Below, piece by piece: positions 16,072 to 24,045 of a stretch of DNA of 34,126 nucleotides (the stretch's first letter is position 1; every line of letters begins with the position of its first letter). The stretch comes from Armatimonadota bacterium (GTDB lineage Bacteria > Armatimonadota > UBA5829): contig JAAYKE010000140.1 in NCBI GenBank assembly GCA_012522575.1, positions 1-34,126 of the forward strand. Reading direction: 5' to 3'. The notes under the pieces are model-generated. The model searched no databases and was not told the DNA's origin. It worked only from the letters and a program-made list of their open reading frames with translations. Position numbers and translations under genes: made by a program.

Positions 16072-16328
16072 GTTTCGAAGCCTCTCATCTCGGTACGAAG
16101 GAGATTCTGCCCTCTGGCGCCAAACGTTCGTCCGCTCTTGGATATCAAGCGCCTGTAGGCGATTACCTTTCCTACCACGTCCTCAACAGACTCTTTGACC
16201 ATCACCTTTTTACCGGTTGTAAGTGAGATGATGGTGTCCGGAGTTTTTTCGACGGACTCTATCATGTCCGCGTTAACCACCAAGTCTGCATCGTTATATA
16301 GCGTCAGTTTGATCACTGTCTTCACCAA
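16062..16328 (-). CDS. flbD: FlbD/SwrD-family small protein
   Basis: 88 residues. The first 60 match the FlbD-type family called SwrD (YlzI) in Bacillus: KLTLYNDADLVVNADMIESVEKTPDTIISLTTGKK, followed by VKESVEDVVGKVIAYRR. SwrD raises stator power in B. subtilis. It must not be confused with the Caulobacter transcription factor also called FlbD. The usual length is about 70 residues; the extra tail here overlaps the motA start by 10 bp. Its position between flgE and motA is typical for the family. Confidence 0.9.
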   Translation of the reverse strand: MVKTVIKLTLYNDADLVVNADMIESVEKTPDTIISLTTGKKVMVKESVEDVVGKVIAYRRLISKSGRTFGARGQNLLRTEMRGFETWT

Positions 16329-16342
16329 CTCTTATCTTCGGA

Positions 16343-16388
16343 CGATCAACCGTCAGCCATCAGGTAAGAGATGACTGACGGCCGATCG
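16343..16388. repeat. Long imperfect hairpin between flgE and flbD
   Basis: Stem segments CGATC, CCGTCAG and CATC (16343-16361) pair with GATG, CTGACGG and GATCG (16370-16388), interrupted by one mismatch and a small internal loop; the apical loop is AGGTAAGA. This gives about 16 paired bases. No T tract follows on the transcribed strand, so partial termination, RNase processing or 3'-end protection of the flgE message are the options. Confidence 0.65.
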
Positions 16389-16403
16389 AACCCGACTCGA
16401 TTA

Positions 16404-17669
16404 TTACCTGATTTGCACCAGTTCCTGAAGGACCTGATCTGCGGTCGTTATGATTCTCGAGTTCGCCTGGAACCCGCGTTGAGCGATTATCATATTGGCA
16501 AATTCCTGTGCCAGGTCGACGTTGCTTGACTCCAGAAACCCGGAAGCGATCAATCCGCGTCCGCCGACTCCCGCCGCTCCGATGCGAGCCGTGCCGGAGT
16601 TGGGGGACTCTCCCATCATATTATTGCCCAGTCTGGTAAGGCCGGAAGGGTTTGTGAAAACCGCGACGGCGATCTTGCCCAGCGGACGCTTTGATGAGTT
16701 GCTGAAGTGGCCTGTGATAGTGCCGTCCTGGCCTATGCTGAACGACTCCAGAGTTCCCAAAGGAAGCCCGTCATTGTCTCCGCCCGGCGTTACCGACGAC
16801 TTGCCGTCCATAGTGCCGATGCAGCTCATGCCGCTGGTATCGATTCTGATGTTCAGCGGCTGCAGGGATCCGTTGGGGACAGCAAGCTGCAGCGCGACAT
16901 CGATGCCGCTGACCTTGCTCGCGCCTCCGGTGTCGAACCCTATCGTGCCGCTGGCGATCACGTTAGCAGCATCCGGCGATGTAACCTCATAAGCCCACTG
17001 CGGCTCACCGGTCACGCTGTCGTTGGGCATTCTGGTTAGCGCGATGTCCACATTGTGAACCGAGCCGAGCGAGTCATATATCGGGCTTTGAATGTGCTCG
17101 ACGGTGCCTACCGCAGCTCCCAAATCCAGGTTTCCTACTACATTGAACCTGCTGGTTGCCCTTGCGTTTGCCAGCACGCCGACCGGGATATTGATTCCGG
17201 AACCGCCGTTGATCTCGCCGCTGGTGTTGATTTCACCGGTGATAAGGTCTGCCGACCATCCGAGGACTCTCATACCCGATGACGATGCCACAAGGTTGTT
17301 CTGAGCGTCAAGAGTAAACGATCCATCTCTGCTGTATACTCTTCGGCCGCCATCCGAGAGAATGAAATACCCGGCTCCATTCATCATCAGGTCTGTTTCG
17401 CTTCCTGTCGCGGTAGGGGAACCGCCGGTCATATTGGAGTCAATTGCTCCTACCGTCACGCCCAAACCCACTTGCACGGGGTTTGTTCCTCCATGCCCAT
17501 CAAAAGGCCCGGTTCCGCCGGATATGGTCTGCGACAATGCTTCTTTGAAAGTCACACGACTGGATTTGTATGCAACCGTGTTGACGTTTGCGATATTGTT
17601 TCCGATCACATCCAGGCTGGATTTGAATGCTTTCAGCCCGGCTATGCCGCTATACATTGCTTGTATCAT
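16404..17669 (-). CDS. flgE: FlgE, flagellar hook protein
   Basis: 421 residues. The N-terminal rod/hook motif is clear (SGIAGLKAFKSSLDVIGNNIANVNTVAYKS, split across residues 8-37), as is the C-terminal helix (LAQEFANMIIAQRGFQANSR and ITTADQVLQELVQIR). The central region holds the hook-specific YFILSDGG-type and LGSVHNVDIALTR segments. The protein polymerises into the hook and is exported through the gate until FliK/FlhB switch specificity. An SD site (GGAGG) lies about ten bases before the ATG. It is the only long axial gene here; flgK, flgL and flagellin are absent. Confidence 0.96.
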   Translation of the reverse strand: MIQAMYSGIAGLKAFKSSLDVIGNNIANVNTVAYKSSRVTFKEALSQTISGGTGPFDGHGGTNPVQVGLGVTVGAIDSNMTGGSPTATGSETDLMMNGAGYFILSDGGRRVYSRDGSFTLDAQNNLVASSSGMRVLGWSADLITGEINTSGEINGGSGINIPVGVLANARATSRFNVVGNLDLGAAVGTVEHIQSPIYDSLGSVHNVDIALTRMPNDSVTGEPQWAYEVTSPDAANVIASGTIGFDTGGASKVSGIDVALQLAVPNGSLQPLNIRIDTSGMSCIGTMDGKSSVTPGGDNDGLPLGTLESFSIGQDGTITGHFSNSSKRPLGKIAVAVFTNPSGLTRLGNNMMGESPNSGTARIGAAGVGGRGLIASGFLESSNVDLAQEFANMIIAQRGFQANSRIITTADQVLQELVQIR

Positions 17670-17694
17670 TTATTTATGACCTCCCGCGATCATC

Positions 17695-17745
17695 GGCCGC
17701 CTCAATCAGTCGGCGGCCACGCACTTCCTCAACGAGGTCCAGTGC
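17695..17745. repeat. Two hairpins upstream of flgE
   Basis: The first has perfect 7-bp arms GGCCGCC (17695-17701) and GGCGGCC (17712-17718). The second has arms GCACT (17721-17725) and AGTGC (17741-17745) with inner CCTC/GAGG pairing. They fill the 82-bp gap between the TIGR02530-type gene and flgE. No T tract follows. Confidence 0.55.
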
Positions 17746-17751
17746 GCGATT

Positions 17752-18132
17752 TCAGATTATTATTGCGCTGTCAATGTTGGTGAATACGCCGTCTTTTGCG
17801 CTCTCAGCGTCCAGCGCCGTTATCACTACCCGGTTCTTGACGCTCACAAGCAGCGCTAGGTCGTCCATAAGCACCAACGATTTGTCCGCGCCCTTGCCGT
17901 CGGCTCGATCAATTGCGCTCTCGAGCCGCGATTGTTCGCTTTCGGAGAGGGATACGTTGCGCTCGGCCAGCCTCTTTACCGCGTGGGCGGACAACTTGAC
18001 CGCGCCCTGCTTCAAGACCTCAGCCTGAAGCGCTCCCGCGAAGTCGCCCTGCCCTGCCGTCTTATGCCGGACGGGGCCTGTTTGCGGCGCACCAACTCCC
18101 GATATCTGGTTGTTTAATTGAACCGGAGCCAA
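17752..18132 (-). CDS. Flagellar operon protein, TIGR02530 type
   Basis: 126 residues. The signature lies in LSAHAVKRLAERNVSLSESE and LVLMDDLALLVSVKNRVVITALD, typical of a small protein found between flgD and flgE in many Gram-positive flagellar operons (TIGR02530, putative flagellar protein). Its molecular role is not established; proximity to hook genes suggests hook assembly or export. The start is TTG at 18130-18132 with an AAAGGAGATG site upstream. Confidence 0.85.
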   Translation of the reverse strand: MAPVQLNNQISGVGAPQTGPVRHKTAGQGDFAGALQAEVLKQGAVKLSAHAVKRLAERNVSLSESEQSRLESAIDRADGKGADKSLVLMDDLALLVSVKNRVVITALDAESAKDGVFTNIDSAIII

Positions 18133-18148
18133 TTTAGCTCATCTCCTT

Positions 18149-18192
18149 TCATGACCGGCTCCTGAAACAGCAATTTCCGTGCCCGGACATGA
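18149..18192. repeat. Inverted repeat between flgD and the TIGR02530-type gene
   Basis: TCATG-A-CCGG (18149-18158) can pair with CCGG-A-CATGA (18183-18192) across a 24-base loop, with one A-A mismatch. It lies in a 124-bp gap that otherwise holds nothing I recognise, and it overlaps the ribosome site region of the downstream gene. Confidence 0.35.
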
Positions 18193-18256
18193 TTCTCGCA
18201 TCCTAAGGCGCGCTGCCCCGGATTCGAGCCTGCCATAGAGGCGCAATTCCCCAGCC

Positions 18257-18664
18257 TCAGTAGACAGTGACCACATTCGCCAAAAGAACCTTTTCGCTGC
18301 CGATATTGAGAATCGGCGAGCCATATTCGAATGTTACCTTGTCCACCCTGCCTGTGCGCGGCCCCTCAAAGTTCGGATCGGCGTATTCGATGGTCTTGCC
18401 GATCAGGGCAAACGCCTGAGATGCAATGCTGCTCTTTGACAGGCCTTCGAAGCCTGTGTTGAGGCTTTGCATCTGCTCAAGTGAAGAGAACTGCGCAAGC
18501 TGTGAGATGAACTCCTTGTCCTCCATAGGATTCATAGGATCCTGATAGCGAAGTTGAGTCACCAGCAGCTTCAAAAACGCGTCTTTATCGAGCGATTGCA
18601 TTGTGTTTTGAGACACAATCATGCCTGAATTTGCCGTCGCGCTCGATACTCCGTCTATTGCCAT
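18257..18664 (-). CDS. flgD: FlgD, hook-cap protein (short form)
   Basis: 135 residues. It holds the conserved FlgD N-terminal region: LDKDAFLKLLVTQLRYQDPMNPME and EFISQLAQFSSLEQMQSLN. A short C-terminal part ends soon after a GRVDKVTFEYGSPILNIG segment, so the Ig-like/Tudor domains of enterobacterial FlgD (about 230 residues) are missing, as in Bacillus. It forms the cap for hook polymerisation. A strong AAAGGAGGTGA site precedes the ATG. Confidence 0.94.
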   Translation of the reverse strand: MAIDGVSSATANSGMIVSQNTMQSLDKDAFLKLLVTQLRYQDPMNPMEDKEFISQLAQFSSLEQMQSLNTGFEGLSKSSIASQAFALIGKTIEYADPNFEGPRTGRVDKVTFEYGSPILNIGSEKVLLANVVTVY

Positions 18665-18681
18665 TTATCCTGTCACCTCCT

Positions 18682-20208
18682 TTAAGCCAGCCAACTGTGG
18701 GCTGATTGTTTTGACATTGTCCACGCTCTGTGCATTGCCGTTTCCGCGACCGCAGGATTGATCGCTGCGTCGCGAACATAAGAATCGCTCGGCCTCGGCC
18801 TGAAGCCTCGGGAGTGCGGGTCGTTGTGACGCGGGTCCTGAGTGAACGCGTTGAACTGCGCGCCGACCGATACCGACACCGAGTCCATTCGGACACCGAC
18901 CTTAGCGAGCGAATCTATGAGCAGAGGCAGATGCGCCTCCAACAGACCCTGAACTCTCCTGTTGGACGCTTCGATGTGCGTTGACATCCCGCCCGGATCG
19001 CTCTTCACGCTCAATTGCAGAGATCCGAGATCGGGGGGATTGAGCTTGACTATCAGGTTGCTGCCGCCATCTATGTGCTGCAGCCTGACCTGCCGGACAA
19101 CTTGATCAATAACCCGAACGTGTAACTCCGCGCTCGATGCGGGGGATACAGGGGAAACGGGCGCAGACTGCAACTGCGCCGCTGCCTGAAAACCAGCCGC
19201 CACGGTCGCTACCGGAAGAGGCTGTTCGGGACGCGAATTGACCGGCTGCGCTTCATTCGCTGCATCTACTGTCGGAACGGCTACGCGCTCGACTGTTGGT
19301 GCGATTGACTCATCTGAAGCTGCAGCCCTGACGTTCATCGCCACTTGAACGGGCAGATCCTCGACCGAAGCCCGCCTGACCGGATTACTGGCCGCTTCGT
19401 TAGTTGTCACAGTCGATACTTGAATCGGCTGTTCAGGCCGGGAAATAACCGACTGCGCTTCGTCAGATGCATCTACTGTCGGAACAGCTACTTGCTCGAC
19501 TTGCGGTGCGACTGACTCACCTGAAGCTGCGGCCCTGATGTTCATCGTTGCTTGAACGGGCAGGTCCTCGACCGCAGCCTGCCGGGCCGGATTACTGGCT
19601 ACATCGTTAGCCGCCGCAGCCGACTCTTGAGGCACGCGGCTGATTGCATCAGTTTCGAGGGCAGCCTTCCGAACGATTAACTCGTCGGAGGGCGTTTGCT
19701 GTATGGGTTGCTCCGAAACTTCGGACATAGCGAGACTGATGAATTGTTGATCAGCCTCCGCCGACTCCACAGCGAACTGCTGAAGAGTTGCAGCCTGAGG
19801 CATAGACGATTCGCGGGCATTCACTAGAATATCCGCCGTCACGCTGTTCGCATCCGACTGCGGTTTCACGCCCGATACTGATGCATTTGACGACACTAAC
19901 CAGTCCGGCATTTTTATGTCCGGAACAAGTTGCAGTTCAAAAGCGGCCGTATCCGACGCAATCGCCGGTGTTGCTATCAGGCCAGGATTGAACGCGATTT
20001 GATCGGTTGTCTGCGTGACCGCGTCCTCTTCTTTGGCCACAGGCAGCGCGGAATCGTCCGTCAATAAGCCACGCTCGATTTTCGCCTCAACAAGCGGAAT
20101 CAAGGTGTCTGCGAACAGAGACGACTCCACCGCCGTTTGCAGATCGACAGGCGCTTCCGTTTCGAGGCCAGCCATCGGCTTCGCAGCCAGATCACAGAAT
20201 ATATTCAT
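18682..20208 (-). CDS. fliK: FliK, hook-length control protein
   Basis: 508 residues from ATG 20208, chosen because an AAAGGAGGTGATG ribosome site lies directly before it. The first 350 or so residues are low-complexity, rich in Ala, Pro, Val, Glu and Gln, and serve as the ruler. They include a 69-residue tandem duplication (residues 201-269 and 270-338). The C-terminal export-switch domain is at about 365-455, with LNPPDLGSLQLSVKSD and a following helix (RVQGLLEAHLPLLIDSLAK). FliK contacts FlhB to end hook growth; ruler length sets hook length. Confidence 0.92.
   Translation of the reverse strand: MNIFCDLAAKPMAGLETEAPVDLQTAVESSLFADTLIPLVEAKIERGLLTDDSALPVAKEEDAVTQTTDQIAFNPGLIATPAIASDTAAFELQLVPDIKMPDWLVSSNASVSGVKPQSDANSVTADILVNARESSMPQAATLQQFAVESAEADQQFISLAMSEVSEQPIQQTPSDELIVRKAALETDAISRVPQESAAAANDVASNPARQAAVEDLPVQATMNIRAAASGESVAPQVEQVAVPTVDASDEAQSVISRPEQPIQVSTVTTNEAASNPVRRASVEDLPVQVAMNVRAAASDESIAPTVERVAVPTVDAANEAQPVNSRPEQPLPVATVAAGFQAAAQLQSAPVSPVSPASSAELHVRVIDQVVRQVRLQHIDGGSNLIVKLNPPDLGSLQLSVKSDPGGMSTHIEASNRRVQGLLEAHLPLLIDSLAKVGVRMDSVSVSVGAQFNAFTQDPRHNDPHSRGFRPRPSDSYVRDAAINPAVAETAMHRAWTMSKQSAHSWLA
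19195..19608 (-). repeat. 207-bp tandem duplication inside fliK
   Basis: Copy 1 (19402-19608) and copy 2 (19195-19401) abut exactly and stay in frame. The translated 69-residue units share motifs such as SNPxRxAxVEDLPVQ, RAAAS-ES, VAVPTVDA and SRPEQP. Substitutions are scattered, so the duplication is not brand new. Confidence 0.9.
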
Positions 20209-20242
20209 TGCTTCATCACCTCCTTTCTGTATGATTGAAATC

Positions 20243-20833
20243 TCAGGGCGTAAAGTAATCGTCTCTATATGAGAGCACTTTCGCCACGTAGTTTTGTGTC
20301 TCTCGATAGGGTGGCACGCCGCCGTACTTCGCCACGCTGCCGGGGCCGGCGTTATACGCGGCAAGCGCAAGATCGACATCGCCGTAACGATCTAGCTGTT
20401 GTTTGAGATATCTCGTGCCGGCATCGATATTCTGAGCGGGGTCAAACGAATCGGTGACGCCCAGCGTCCTTGCGGTTGCCGGCATCAGTTGCATCAACCC
20501 CTGTGCGCCCGCAGAGGAAATTGCGTTGGGATTGAAGCTGCTCTCCGCTTGAATTACTGCCTTAATGAGCGAGGCATCTACTCCGTGTTTTGCGCCGGAG
20601 GCTTCTATGAGATCATCGTAAGCGGAATTTGAGGGAGCGGATGCGGCATTCGCAGAAAGCTGATGCGCCTGAAGCAGGTACTGCGGAAAAAACGGCTGCA
20701 GGGCGTCGCGTTTAATAGCCGGGCCCGCAGTAGAATGCGAGACTACTCCAACAGCCCCTTCCTGTCCGGGATGAGCGAACCTTGCCTTTATTTCCCCTAT
20801 TCTGGCAAGCACGGCAGAGAGGTTTTCCAGCAT
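20243..20833 (-). CDS. Lytic transglycosylase (SLT domain) of the flagellar cluster
   Basis: 196 residues from ATG 20833, which follows AGGAGG by five bases and shares one base with the fliJ stop. The SLT domain (about 75-190) is intact: catalytic Glu97 in [16 protein letters not shown], then [14 protein letters not shown] and [12 protein letters not shown]. Such enzymes open peptidoglycan so the rod can pass. There is no Sec signal peptide, so export through the flagellar apparatus itself is likely. The N-terminal 70 residues are linker-like. It takes the role played by the FlgJ muramidase or SltF elsewhere. Confidence 0.92.
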   Translation of the reverse strand: MLENLSAVLARIGEIKARFAHPGQEGAVGVVSHSTAGPAIKRDALQPFFPQYLLQAHQLSANAASAPSNSAYDDLIEASGAKHGVDASLIKAVIQAESSFNPNAISSAGAQGLMQLMPATARTLGVTDSFDPAQNIDAGTRYLKQQLDRYGDVDLALAAYNAGPGSVAKYGGVPPYRETQNYVAKVLSYRDDYFTP

Positions 20834-21279
20834 CACATCCTCCTTGCGTAGGCGAGCGATGCGATTTCATCGAGCGTGCTTTGTTCGATTCGAGCCTGCT
20901 CTGCAATATATTCGATTTCTTTGCGATCACGCAGGGCTTCGATCAATTTTCTCTGCTTCATCGCTTCTGCGACCTCATCACGTTTTTCGTCGAGGCGTTT
21001 TTTTATGGCCTCGATGGTGAGTATTTGGACCTTTATATCGTCACGCAGCGCCTTCGCCCAGGTGTCGCATATCTCGAACGCACCCGCTGACGAATCGCCG
21101 CTCTCAGTTAACTTATCGAAAAACTGCCACGCATGCTTTAGCTCTATTTGCAATTTGCGCAGACATGCCTTCTCCTGCGACTCCTCGCGAAGCAGTTCGG
21201 CAAGCTGCGCCTGAAGCAGATTCTCTTTTGATTTCCGCTGATCAAGCAGCGTCTGCAGTTTGAACTGAAACTTCCTCAC
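20833..21279 (-). CDS. fliJ: FliJ, export ATPase stalk protein
   Basis: 148 residues from GTG 21279 ([20 protein letters not shown]), which matches the usual FliJ start; a TTG at 21300 gives seven more residues without family support. The whole protein is a charged, antiparallel coiled coil. FliJ sits in the FliI hexamer like the gamma subunit of F1 and links it to FlhA. It overlaps fliI by 38 bp. Confidence 0.88.
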   Translation of the reverse strand: MRKFQFKLQTLLDQRKSKENLLQAQLAELLREESQEKACLRKLQIELKHAWQFFDKLTESGDSSAGAFEICDTWAKALRDDIKVQILTIEAIKKRLDEKRDEVAEAMKQRKLIEALRDRKEIEYIAEQARIEQSTLDEIASLAYARRM

Positions 21280-22606
21280 TGTCCCCGAATATCTCCCCAA
21301 GGGCTATTCCCGCCGCTTCGAAATCAGATGGTTCATCGACTCCCTGCCGCAAAAATGAGTTGACCTCGTCTATCTTGCTCAGCGCGTAGTCTATTCCGGG
21401 ATTGCTGCCCGATACGTAGGCTCCGATGTTGATGAGGTCTTCACTGGTGCGATATGTCGAGAGCACATCGCGCAGCCTGCCCGCACGCATTCGTCTTTCA
21501 GGCTCGGTGATCTCCGGCATCAACCTGCTTACGCTGGATAACACGTCGATTGCGGGATAATGGTTGCGCGCAGCCAAGTCACGGCTAAGCACAATATGTC
21601 CGTCCAATATGCCGCGGACGGTGTCGGCGACCGGCTCGTTCATGTCGTCGCCTTCCACTAAAACGGTGTAAAGGCCGGTGATCGATCCCTTTGAGCTTGT
21701 CCCGGACCTTTCCAGCAAAGATGGAAGCACGGCAAAGACCGATGGAGTGTAGCCGCGTGTTGTGGGGGGTTCCCCGGAAGCCAGGCCAATTTCACGCTGC
21801 GCCCAGGCGACTCGTGTTACGGAGTCCATCATCAGCAACACGTCCAGTCCCAAATCCCGAAAATACTCGGCGATGCCGGTTGCCACTTGCGCGCCTCGAA
21901 GACGTACGACCGGAACCGTATCGGAGGTAGCCACGACCACCACCGACCGCGCCAGACCCTCCTCCCCAAGGTCTCTTTCAATAAAATCTCGAACCTCGCG
22001 ACCTCGTTCGCCTACCAGCCCAATCACATTCACATCGGCGGAGGTATTGCGAGCCATCATCCCCAACAGTGTGCTTTTTCCCACTCCGCTGCCCGCGAAT
22101 ATGCCCACCCTCTGTCCGCGGCCTATCGTAAGCAACCCGTCGATCGCTCGCACTCCCAAAGACAGGGGTTCTGATATGCGCTTTCGATTCAATGGGTGTG
22201 GCGGCTGACCTGCCGCGCATATCGTCTGCTCACCAACTATCGGGCCTTTGCCGTCAATCGGATTGCCCAGACCATCCAGAACACGTCCTAAAAGCGCGTG
22301 TCCGGCTGGCGCTTGAAGTTGAGAGCCGGTAGACACCACCGAGCAATCCGGGCGGATATTGGCGACGCTTCCGAACGGCATCAATAATGTCCGGCCCTCG
22401 CGAAACCCGACGACTTCGGCGCTGACGCTCTCCTCGTTGCGCCCGCTCTCTATGAGGCATAGCTCACCCACGCTGCAGGCCGGGCCTTGAGATTCCACCA
22501 GGACGCCGATGACCTGCACAACGCGACCGTTAATCCGGCAGGTGTCCGTCCGCTTTATCGTCTCCCGGTATTTGGGCAGGTTCAGTATTCGTTTGGCTGA
22601 ATTCAT
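21242..22606 (-). CDS. fliI: FliI, flagellar export ATPase
   Basis: 454 residues, normal for FliI. It has an N-terminal beta-barrel domain ([16 protein letters not shown]), the Walker A GSGVGKST at about 172-179, the [15 protein letters not shown] segment, Walker [18 protein letters not shown], and the C-terminal region with [15 protein letters not shown]. It is a paralogue of F1 beta and powers export with FliH and FliJ. It overlaps fliH by 77 bp, an unusually long overlap that suggests tightly coupled expression; the start might be slightly later. Confidence 0.97.
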   Translation of the reverse strand: MNSAKRILNLPKYRETIKRTDTCRINGRVVQVIGVLVESQGPACSVGELCLIESGRNEESVSAEVVGFREGRTLLMPFGSVANIRPDCSVVSTGSQLQAPAGHALLGRVLDGLGNPIDGKGPIVGEQTICAAGQPPHPLNRKRISEPLSLGVRAIDGLLTIGRGQRVGIFAGSGVGKSTLLGMMARNTSADVNVIGLVGERGREVRDFIERDLGEEGLARSVVVVATSDTVPVVRLRGAQVATGIAEYFRDLGLDVLLMMDSVTRVAWAQREIGLASGEPPTTRGYTPSVFAVLPSLLERSGTSSKGSITGLYTVLVEGDDMNEPVADTVRGILDGHIVLSRDLAARNHYPAIDVLSSVSRLMPEITEPERRMRAGRLRDVLSTYRTSEDLINIGAYVSGSNPGIDYALSKIDEVNSFLRQGVDEPSDFEAAGIALGEIFGDSEEVSVQTADAA

Positions 22607-23267
22607 TGTTGAATGCGTCCATCAGCTTTCTGCGTATTTGCTCCATTTGAGTTTCAATGCGCGCATCGAACTCCCCGGATGGCGATTCGACGACGCAACC
22701 GCCTGCCGATATTCGCCTGTCGTCAACAATGTTGAGTTCGCGCAGGTGTTCCGCTGCGCTTAGAAGCTCGTCTCTTGTGGCGCGCAGATGCGCAACCTCA
22801 GCGGGGTTTACTCGAACGGTGGCCTCGTCTCTGACTTTGAGCCGACGCAGGCACATCTTGAGGGTGCGGGCTACAACCTGCGGGGTTGTCTTGATCTCGT
22901 GCCTGATGATCTTCTCGGCGATATCCACGCACAGCGTCAGCGCATGCTCCTCTATCGAATCGACAAGCTCCGCGCGTTCCTGCGATTCTTGTTCTATTGC
23001 GGCTTGCAGCTCCCCGAAAAGCTCATCGAATGATCGATCCGCAGCTTTGATTCCTGCGTCGTAACCATCGGCATACGCGCTGTCCATAAGCGCCCTTGCT
23101 TCGGACTCCGCCGTTCGGACGATCAACTCGCACTGCTGCTTTGCCCTGGAGATAATGTTATCCGGGTCGAGTTTGGCTTCGATTTCTTCCTCAAAAGAAT
23201 CCGGGCTGAGTAGCAGCGGTCTGGAATCGAACAGATGACCCGGGCCGGATTTGATAACTTTGCTCAT
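22530..23267 (-). CDS. fliH: FliH, export ATPase regulator
   Basis: 245 residues. A long helical region with spaced small residues ([20 protein letters not shown]) leads into the C-terminal domain ([49 protein letters not shown]), which is the FliH/V-ATPase E-like fold. FliH dimers bind FliI and dock it on FliN. The last 30 residues are polar and overlap fliI. The start overlaps the fliG stop by 4 bp. Confidence 0.93.
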   Translation of the reverse strand: MSKVIKSGPGHLFDSRPLLLSPDSFEEEIEAKLDPDNIISRAKQQCELIVRTAESEARALMDSAYADGYDAGIKAADRSFDELFGELQAAIEQESQERAELVDSIEEHALTLCVDIAEKIIRHEIKTTPQVVARTLKMCLRRLKVRDEATVRVNPAEVAHLRATRDELLSAAEHLRELNIVDDRRISAGGCVVESPSGEFDARIETQMEQIRRKLMDAFNNEFSQTNTEPAQIPGDDKADGHLPD

Positions 23268-24040
23268 GACTGGCTCCCGACGCCGGTCAGGGCAGCCTGA
23301 CGCATCGTCTCGACGACCTTGCTTTGCGCATCCTCGACCTCTCGGATTTTCAGACGCGCCGATGACTGTAGTTGCTCACGCATAAGTTGCGCGGTCGCAG
23401 AAGGCAGGTTTCGCAGGACTGCATCCGCTACATCCTGACTTGCCACCCTTAGACTCAGGCTCAGATCATCAATTTCGACGTTTTCAAGTAAAGCGCGGAT
23501 TTGATCGTCAGACAAGCCGACAAGGTCATCTAAAGATGTGATTTCCGTTCTGGATTGTCCAGCCGAATCTGCATTGGGAGGCGCGTCGAACCGCTGGCGC
23601 ATAAGGCCATCGACCGCAGCAATGACGTCCGGCGATGCGTTATTCCTGCCGGCAAGGCTTTTCACTACTTTGTCCCGGCAGCTATCATCCAACCTAGCCA
23701 GTACCAGCGCAGCAGCTTTGGAGGAGAGATGCGAAAGGACAAGCGCAATTGTATTAGGACGCTCCCCGGCAATGGCATTGGCGATTTCGGTCGGTTGGCG
23801 ACTTTCGAGCCAGCCAAATGGGCGGGTATTTGATTGTTTTATAGCCGCGCTCACCTCGTCGAGCACCTGGTCACGAACAACCGACCTGACCGAGCGCATC
23901 CTGACGATCTGCGCGCCAAGCAGTTCGCGCTCGTGCGGGCTTAGTCGATCGAGTACCGCCTGCGAGGCGCCGGCGTCCAACGACATCAATAGAATGGAAG
24001 CCTTTTGCAGGCCGCTGAGTTTTTCTTCTGTCGCTATCAT
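23264..24040 (-). CDS. fliG: Reduced FliG, C-ring rotor protein
   Basis: 258 residues against about 335 in the family. The N-terminal domain that binds FliF is recognisable (LQKASILLMSLDAG). The middle domain begins at ERPNTIALVLSHL, where EHPQ is the family motif. Compared with E. coli, roughly 40 residues before this and about 30 after residue 152 are missing; the second gap removes the GG hinge and first helices of the C-terminal half. The MFxF hinge is ITSL (167-170). In the torque helix, K264, D288 and R297 correspond to Arg198, Glu222 and Lys231, but R281 and D289 correspond to Ala215 and Gln223. The C-terminal LKIREVEDAQSKVV is kept. Reading frame and overlaps look intact, so this is a diverged gene rather than a broken one. 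Confidence 0.88.
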   Translation of the reverse strand: MIATEEKLSGLQKASILLMSLDAGASQAVLDRLSPHERELLGAQIVRMRSVRSVVRDQVLDEVSAAIKQSNTRPFGWLESRQPTEIANAIAGERPNTIALVLSHLSSKAAALVLARLDDSCRDKVVKSLAGRNNASPDVIAAVDGLMRQRFDAPPNADSAGQSRTEITSLDDLVGLSDDQIRALLENVEIDDLSLSLRVASQDVADAVLRNLPSATAQLMREQLQSSARLKIREVEDAQSKVVETMRQAALTGVGSQS

Positions 24041-24045
24041 TTATC

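Noticed and set aside
15208-16198. Two long plus-strand frames opposite motA
   Set aside because: Composition is unlike a real protein and motA/motB on the other strand are unmistakable.
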